The notes beneath the pieces are model-generated. The model worked only from the letters and a program-made list of their open reading frames with translations. It did no database searches and was not told where the DNA came from. From Laetiporus sulphureus 93-53 (lineage: Eukaryota > Basidiomycota > Agaricomycetes > Polyporales > Laetiporaceae), in assembly GCF_001632365.1 (NCBI RefSeq), contig NW_024468514.1, positions 704,153-768,152 of the forward strand: a DNA stretch of 64,000 bases. Reading direction: 5' to 3'. Made by a program: the position numbers and the translations under genes. Of this stretch, positions 57,822-64,000 are shown one piece after another (position 1 is the stretch's first letter; every line of letters begins with the position of its first letter).

Positions 57822-58013
57822 ACCTCACCATCAGTAATGAAAACACAGTCTGTCACACACTATCACCTTTCAACTGTCTTCTTTGTCATCATATTATGTT
57901 ACTCTAAAAACAGCTGCATCTTGAACAATCACACCATTCTTGATCTTTGTCAAAGAGACTGATATTTTAATGTGAATAACAATATATACCTCTCAATCAA
58001 TGTGGTGAATATT
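57822..58013 (+). repeat. Downstream part of the Helitron-tail repeat
   Basis: 'cctcaccatcagtaatgaaaacacagtct' to 'caatcaatgtggtgaatat' parallels 15920-16130. It is cut at about 58014 by the LTR of element D. Confidence 0.7.
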
Positions 58014-58729
58014 TATCACAAACTTAGGACGCAGAGCGCTGACTAAGCCTATGACCTTATGATCAAACACTTGCTGACTGTTGTCGATGTAAGGATGGAC
58101 ACAAAAGATGATCAAGGTAAAGCAGTGTCTTGCAAGTGGACGCTGGTGACACTTTATGGATAGGTGTAGCAGAGATGAGAATAAGTCTGGGGGACTTATG
58201 CGTCTCAGAGCTCTGGCTTATATACATGACCGGAGGGACCCTTGGTACCCTGATACCCCAGAACCACTAGCTAATGGACATTGTCTGATTGGTTACCACT
58301 ACCTGTCAGACTATGTGTGTCATGCATGCTGAACCTCTGAACTACTTAGTAAGATCATGGGAATGGTATTGCCTGTAATGGCTACATCTCTGGTGGCGTG
58401 GTATCTATCTATCTCGTGTATGTGAACTAATATCCCCTTAAGGACATATCTCTGATGGCGTGTGTCTCCATCCTAGGATTCTTCCAGAGTCTGACCGTTG
58501 CTTCTAGGTGGGATGATATTACTGTATAAGTTAGGCTTACCTAATACCAGCACTACTTGTCACATGTGTGGATCTCATGTGATATGTCACGTGACTAGAC
58601 TTGGACCTTCGAGGCACCTAGGACTGTCAGTACTTCGTGTACCAGTTCGTTCCTTTCTGGACAGTCTAGCGCTGGTGTTATGTAATGTCCTAGTCACATG
58701 CAGATGAAAAAACGTGAAAATCTGTGACA
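58014..58729 (-). repeat. 3' LTR of element D
   Basis: The right boundary is exact (GTGACA ending 58729). The left boundary is inferred from where homology to the Helitron-tail repeat breaks (TATCACAAA at 58014, likely a mutated TGTCACAAA). The implied 716 bp is close to the 720 bp of element A. Confidence 0.75.
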
Positions 58730-58741
58730 GTACCCCCCCTT
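58730..58741 (-). other. Polypurine tract of element D
   Basis: The minus strand reads GAAGGGGGGGTAC between the dUTPase stop codon (58742-58744) and the LTR. Confidence 0.8.
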
Positions 58742-59150
58742 CTAGACAGTTCGTCCCGAATCTGGCTTTTTGCATGATTTCTGAAAATAATTATCGCCTG
58801 TTAAACCAAATCCACGGTCCTCGAGCTGAGGGTTTGAGGTAGTCAACCAGTGAAATGACAGGGGTGATAATACGTTCAATGATAAGTTGAGCGACTCGAT
58901 CGCCCAAATTAACTGTGAAGTCATCGTTTGTATTATTGATTAGCAAAATCTTGATTTCACCTGTGTATCCTCTGTCGATTACATCAGCGCCTATGTCGAT
59001 GCCTTTGACAGCTAACCCACTTCGTGGCGCAATTCGACCATAGGTCCCTCGAGGTGTTGTAAAGTGAAGTCCTGTGGTTACCAATCCTCTTGAATGTGCT
59101 CGGATGGTTGTGGGTTCAGATGTGGCTAAATCCATTCCAGCATCATCTTC
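58742..59150 (-). other. dUTPase domain of element D
   Basis: Motif 1 EDDAGMDLA (about 59121-59150), motif 2 YGRIAPRSGLAVKG, motif 3 GIDIGADVIDRGYTGE and motif 4 LGDRVAQLI are in one frame. Motif 5 DRGFGLTG follows in a different frame, so one indel lies between motifs 4 and 5. The residues of motifs 2-4 fit active dUTPases well. The frame with motif 5 ends at the stop 58742-58744, next to the polypurine tract. Confidence 0.92.
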
Positions 59151-59374
59151 ATGGACATATTTTGGTGCTCGTGCATTTGGCTTGTCTAATGTAATTTGAA
59201 AATCTCTAGAATGATCCCAATCATCTCTATCCTGATCATATATCTGAATGGTATCAGTGGCGGGGTCATAGACTTGACCTGTTCTTCTGGATGGAAAAAT
59301 GCCATCGACCGGAGTTGTATCAATGAGAGATATTGGTTGCGGTGCGTCAGGATTTTTTTGTGAAATTTCTTAAT

Positions 59375-59515
59375 GAGACACGGAGATTTCTTCGAATTGG
59401 CAGCGGGTTTCCAAGTTTCTTCAGCTTTGGAATAACCCTTCCAATGCACCAAATATTGAAGTTTGCCACAAATGACACGAGAGTCGACTATATACTCGAC
59501 TTTCCATTCTTCGCC
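59375..59515 (-). other. Chromodomain in pol of element D
   Basis: EEWKVEYIVDSR, KLQYLVHWKGY and EETWKPAAN, in the same frame as the integrase tail upstream; dUTPase lies downstream in another frame. Confidence 0.88.
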
Positions 59516-62500
59516 AGTCTTCTTTTTGATAGAAAAATGAGGTCTGAAGGTGCGGCCTGATATTTCATCTTCATGGTAGAGCACGAGCTTGGATGCATGA
59601 AAAACTGGATGAACGCTGTATTGTCACGGCATTTTGAGTCTGTATGTGACTGGTCCTAGTTTTTCTACGATTTCGAAGGGTCCATCTCTCCATTGTGTCA
59701 GTTTGGCTCCCGATGTTTGCCAATCTTTAGTGGAGAGTAATACTTGATCTCCAACTTTGAAAGGTGTGGGTCGTACGGATTGATCGTAATACCACTTCAT
59801 GCGCTCAGCTGCTAATAGAATGGCTGCCTTCGCTTGCTCTTGCACTTCTACTCATGCCTGCATTATGGAATCTAGCGTATTATGCTTTATGGAGTCCATT
59901 ATCGTTGGTTCTGCACGTGGATGTCTACTGTATTTGACAAAGAATGGTGAATTCTTAGTGGCTTCAGAAGCCTGATTGTTATAGACAAATTCGGCAGTTG
60001 GAAGTAATGTACTCCAGTCTTCCACGCATTTATCAGTATAAATACGAAGATATTGCTCTAGCGACTGATTTGTTCTTGCCGAAGACATTGTTGATTGTAT
60101 CCCAGGGAGTTTGCATACTTTCTGGAACAATGCACTTGCAAACTGAGTACCTCTATCTGAGATAATCTGTCTCGGAAGACCATGCTGTGTCCACACCCTC
60201 TCATAGAAAGTATGAGCAAGGTCTGATGCTGAGAACTCATTAGTGATTGCAAAGAAATGTGCTCATTTGGTCAAACGATCGACAACTACCATAATTGCAT
60301 TGAATCCATGAGATTCTGGTAATTGAGTAATTTAATCGACAGAGACAATTTCTCAAGGTTCTGTTGGAACCTCATTTGGCTGTAATTCTCCATATTTTGG
60401 CTGATTGATGTTCTTGTTGCGTTGACAAAGGTCACAAGAACCAACATACTTTTTGACGTAAGTGGACATTCCCGGCCACCAGTAATTACGAGATAACATC
60501 TCATATGTCTTCCATCTTCCAGGATGACCTGCACTGGCAGCTTCATAATGACGCTGGACAATTTCTCATCTAAGTGATTCCTTATTATCTGCTTTTGGCA
60601 CATAGACTTTGCCTCGGTATAGTAATATCCCACTTTCGAAGTTCCAGTCTTCGAGTCCTTTCGAGAACTCTCGTTGTCCTTTCTTGAGTAGGTCTTGATA
60701 TAATCTGTTCACATTGTCGTCTTGTAGTGATTCCTTGATCTTGTCCACCAAATCATGATCTGTGATGACTGCGAGATGGGTATGTTGAATAGCTTTAATC
60801 GTGAAATATTCCAGTTTGAGCAGAGTCTTGTCAGAATTATCGAGATTTACCCCCTCTTCATGATCTGGCCTCCTGGACAGAGGATCAGCATGATGCATTG
60901 ATTTCCCTGATTTGTGATGTAGTTGTTTGTTGAACTGTGTAAGATATAGTGACCATCGAGCTTGCCATCTCGTCAACTTTTGTGCTGATTTGAAATAGGT
61001 TAAATTCTGATGATCGGACCAAATTTTTACCGGGAGCAGATGACCTTCGAGATATTGTCGGTATTCTTCTAATGCTCGAATAATTGCGAGCATCTCTTTG
61101 TCATAGATTTCATAGTTCCGCTCAGCCTCATTGAGGCTTTTTGAATAGAATGCGATTGGATGTCACAACCCATCGTCTTTGAGTTGTTCCAGGCATGCAC
61201 CAGTGGCAAAATTACTGGAATCCGTTTCTAACCAGAATGGATGAGTATCATCCAATAATGCCAGAATTGGAGCTGAAGTAAAGGCATTTTTGAGAGCGTT
61301 AAATGCCTGTTGTTGTTTCTTTGCCCCATATCCATTTCTGATCCTTTTGTGTAAGGATATTGAGTGGTCGAGACTTTTTGGCAAATCCTTCAATGAATCG
61401 ACGATAGAAGTTAGCGAACCCAAGAAAAGCTTGTACTTGCTTAACCTTTTTGGGTTCAGGCCAGTCGAGTACACCGGTGACCTTTTGAGGATTCATACGA
61501 ACCTTGCCTTTAGAGATGATCATCCCTAAGTACTCAATCGAAGGTTGTTCAAAAAAGCACTTTTCTGGTTTGGCAAAAAGGTCGTTGTCCCGTAATCTTT
61601 TAATTACCTCTTTGGTAATCTTCTGATGTTGTTTCAGATTATTGGTGAAGATTAGAATATCATCGAGGTAGATGATCACATGGCCTTCATGAATAAGATC
61701 ATCTAAAATCTCATTCATCATGTGTTGGAAGGTGGCTGGTGCGTTACAGAAACTGAAAAACATAACCGTGGCCTCATATAAACCGTGATGCATCACAAAA
61801 GCTGTTTTCCATTCGTCACCCTTGCGGATGCAAACATTATTATATCCCCATCTGAGATCCAGCTTGGTGAATATTGACGCGTTACTGAGCTGATCGATAA
61901 GCTCGCTTATTCGTGAAATAGGGAAGCGATTCTTCTTGGTTATAGCATTAAGTTTTTGGTAGTCTTGGACCAGTCTTAGAGTGCCATCTTTCTTTTTGAC
62001 AAAGAATACCGGGGCAGCAATAGGTGATTTTGACTTTCGAATGTAGCCTTTTGCTAGATTTTCATCGATCCATGAATCTAGGGAATTTCTTTCCTCAGGA
62101 TTCATAGGATAGAGTTTGCTTGGTCATGGTAATTCATGTTCTTCTTCAAACTCGATTGCATGATCATAAGGCTTTCGAGTTAGCATTCTTTCAGATGCTT
62201 TCTTGAAGAAGACATCACCGAATAAATGTAGATAATCTGGTACTAATTTTTCCCAAGATTCTACTTCATTAATAACCTGATCTCCTGGGCTGCCAGTGTC
62301 TGACTGGGGTACCGCTCCTTTCAGATCTTCTTCTGGTTCAGCATAGCTGCAATCTGCTATAGAAAGTATCATGCGGGCTATTTGTTCAGCTTCGGGATCG
62401 TCCATCTTGACCCACGAGATTATAGGATTTACTGCATCAATGTTGTGTCCATTAAACATTCTGAATGCAGTTGGCTCCTCTTCTGCCACTTGTTGTGCTC

Positions 62501-63379
62501 GTTGCGAGATTTCTTCAGCTTCCTCTCTCGCAATGGCTTGTTATTTTTTTATGAAGCCTCTGGTGGTGACACGTACTCGAGCATCGTGAGTATTTCCATT
62601 CTCCAGCTTGCCAGTTGATTTCTGGATTATGCTGACATAAATATAACATTCCAATGATCATGTCTAGTTTTCCGATGTCCGTGACTAGCAGACGGCGGGT
62701 GGAACCATGATCTCTGACTTTGAAATATGCTTTTACATAGTCAGTTATTTTGCCATATTTGTTTTGAGATCCATCAGCATTGTACACTTTGTACGTCATA
62801 TTAAGCTTGGAGGTCGCGATTCGATTGTTTTTTTACGAATCGCTTGCTGATATACATGAAATATGCTCCTGAGTCGACTAAAGCTTCGGCACTCGATTTT
62901 TTGCCATACACCCATAATGTAACTGGTAAATAGAATGATGATAAATTTGGAGAAGAATTCTTTATTGTTACATTATCATCCTCTGCGTTGCGATGATCTA
63001 CAGAGATGTCTGATCTGGGTGCTAAATGTACAGGTCTTATATAATGTTCTGGAGACTCTGACGAGCTGCCTACAGATCCCCTTTGAAAACCCTTCTGATC
63101 TCTTTGTGAAGAGCCTTCTCCTGCCTTCCTTGATGGAATGGATCCATTTGCCCTCAGACACCTGAGCCTTGAGAGGATCATGGCAAAATCTTCGTCCAAC
63201 TCAGATGCATCAGGCTCACTTTCTGAGTGGATGCTGCAGTCGCTGATATGCGCAGCTGTCTCCTTACTCTTCTCCTTAGTCTTAGAGGAAGAGCTCTTCT
63301 TCTTTGACTTCTTTTCTTCTTCTTTGGTGTCAGAGCTTTCGCTCTCTGCATCTGATGAAGCGGAATCAGATACCACCTG

Positions 63380-64000
63380 TCACGTCTTGGATGACTTTGA
63401 CTTCTTCTTGTCATCGTTCTTTTTCTTCCCGTCCTTCTTCTTTGCAGCTGTCTCTTTCTCCTTCTCGATCTGCCTCTTGACATGGTCCAATTTGAAACAA
63501 TCGGTGCAATACTTGCTGAAACGTTTTGATGATTTGAAGAATGTGGGTTTGTTCTTCTTGCAGTTGGCACAAACCAACTTATCATCTTGTACGCTTCGTG
63601 CTTTGCCCGATTTACTCTTCTCCTTCTTCCTGACTGCATCAACCTCCATAGCATTTGGGTCCTTGGTTTTGGCCTTGGCATGGTGGCCTTCTCGTTGTAG
63701 TGATGTGAATATCCGAAGTGCGAATGTAAGGAACTCGGTCCATTTCTTGAGCCAGTTGTCCTTGGTCGTGTCTGCCAGCATGAGCAGCCACGTTTTCTCT
63801 GGAATATGTTTCTTGATCTTTTCGATCAAGTCTTGATCTAAGAAGCCTGTACCGGTTGCCTTTGGACAAAAGTCTTCTGCGAACTTTCGGAAGTCTCGAT
63901 GATCCTTCTTGACGAAGGCTTCTAACTCCGTTCGCTTCTTATCGTCCTTGTCCAATGATTCATATGCCATGCGAAGTTCAGCTACGAACTCTGCCCAAGT
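63380..64000 (-). pseudogene. Gag polyprotein of element D, C-terminal part
   Basis: Runs in from the right edge with TWAEFVAELRMAYESLD and FAEDFCP, matching the Gag core of element A (TWEDFVDILKVNYRTLD, FAEQF). The nucleocapsid-like end carries two CxxC pairs (CANC and CTDC, about 20 residues apart; near 63490-63560), followed by a Lys-rich tail. It closes with a TGA at 63380. The same frame continues into the Ser/Glu-rich linker before the protease. Confidence 0.85.

Larger units (their letters stand above)
58742..63376 (-). pseudogene. Pol polyprotein of element D: PR-RT-RNaseH-IN-chromodomain-dUTPase (degraded)
   Basis: A Ser/Glu/Lys-rich linker (62950-63376) leads to protease ALVDSGAYFMYIS (near 62860). 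RT FVKKKDGTLRLVQDYQKLNA and VIIYLDDILIF at 61299-62105. RNase H LETDSSNFATGACLEQL and YDKEMLAIIRALEEY at 60980-61250. Integrase zinc finger NYWWPG ... CDLCQRNK near 60400-60500. Integrase core VVVDRLTK and IISDRGTQFAS. The stretch that should read YHPQTDGQTE is absent (AMSSA|RTNQ-type junction near 60077), removing the catalytic Glu without changing frame. Chromodomain and dUTPase follow. In-frame TGA codons stand for Arg (62130, 60270) and Trp (61165). A frame change lies near 62810. Confidence 0.92.
58014..64000 (-). mobile_element. Ty3/gypsy retrotransposon D with C-terminal dUTPase (5' part beyond window)
   Basis: Minus strand: gag enters at the right edge, then protease, RT, RNase H, integrase, chromodomain, dUTPase, polypurine tract, 3' LTR. 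Same architecture and related LTR ends as element A (AAAATCTGTGACA at the right end of the LTR on the plus strand). The 5' LTR is outside the window. Confidence 0.92.

Noticed and set aside
1..64000. tRNA or rRNA genes
   Set aside because: No cloverleaf with A and B boxes and no conserved rRNA stretches noticed on either strand by eye; a tRNAscan-SE run would settle it.

Overview
This window looks like a transposon graveyard from a filamentous fungus, most likely an Agaricomycete basidiomycete. The evidence is the mix of families: chromodomain Ty3/gypsy elements, a Helitron with the long fungal-type N-terminus, a DDE_1 transposase with the basidiomycete 'DVWSVHR' signature, a zinc-knuckle LINE ORF1, and degenerate Tc1/mariner copies. 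The intervening DNA is very AT-rich. I see no convincing host gene, rRNA, tRNA or CRISPR array in 64 kb. Almost every coding region is broken by stops or frameshifts, so CDS-like entries are given as pseudogenes.

Layout. (A) 1-7598, minus: gypsy element whose 3' LTR is cut by the left edge. 7599-18332: AT-rich DNA with a minisatellite, long foldback elements with CACTG ends, solo LTRs and two tandem duplications. (B) 18333-26891, plus: complete but mutated gypsy element with both LTRs. 26892-37440: Tc1/mariner remnants, a 2.9-kb DDE_1 transposon with clear inverted repeats (29645-32555), and repeat units related to the Helitron tail. 37615-42320: a second large inverted-repeat structure around a GC-rich LINE ORF1 insertion (38261-39926) with target duplications and a poly(A) tail. 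42495-50564, minus: a Helitron Rep/helicase pseudogene ending in a protease-like domain, split by a 1.3-kb foldback element (46402-47715). (C) 50713-54391, plus: a different, internally deleted gypsy element with an extra reading frame between pol and the 3' LTR. 54392-58013: more foldback and mariner debris and a near-identical inverted copy of the 36.4-37.4 kb segment. (D) 58014-64000, minus: a third dUTPase-bearing gypsy element, running off the right edge.

Most notable system: gypsy elements A, B and D share the order gag - protease - RT - RNase H - integrase - chromodomain - dUTPase - polypurine tract - LTR. The dUTPase is the last domain of pol, and its C-terminal motif 5 lies about 5 to 40 bases from the 3' LTR. 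A and B also carry a long conserved region ahead of the usual Gag. Their LTRs are not followed by a TGG-type tRNA primer site. A second notable system is the foldback family, in which the whole 1.3-1.6 kb element is one inverted repeat with a 3-bp target duplication. A third is the Helitron tail, whose protease-like end has been copied to several other places.
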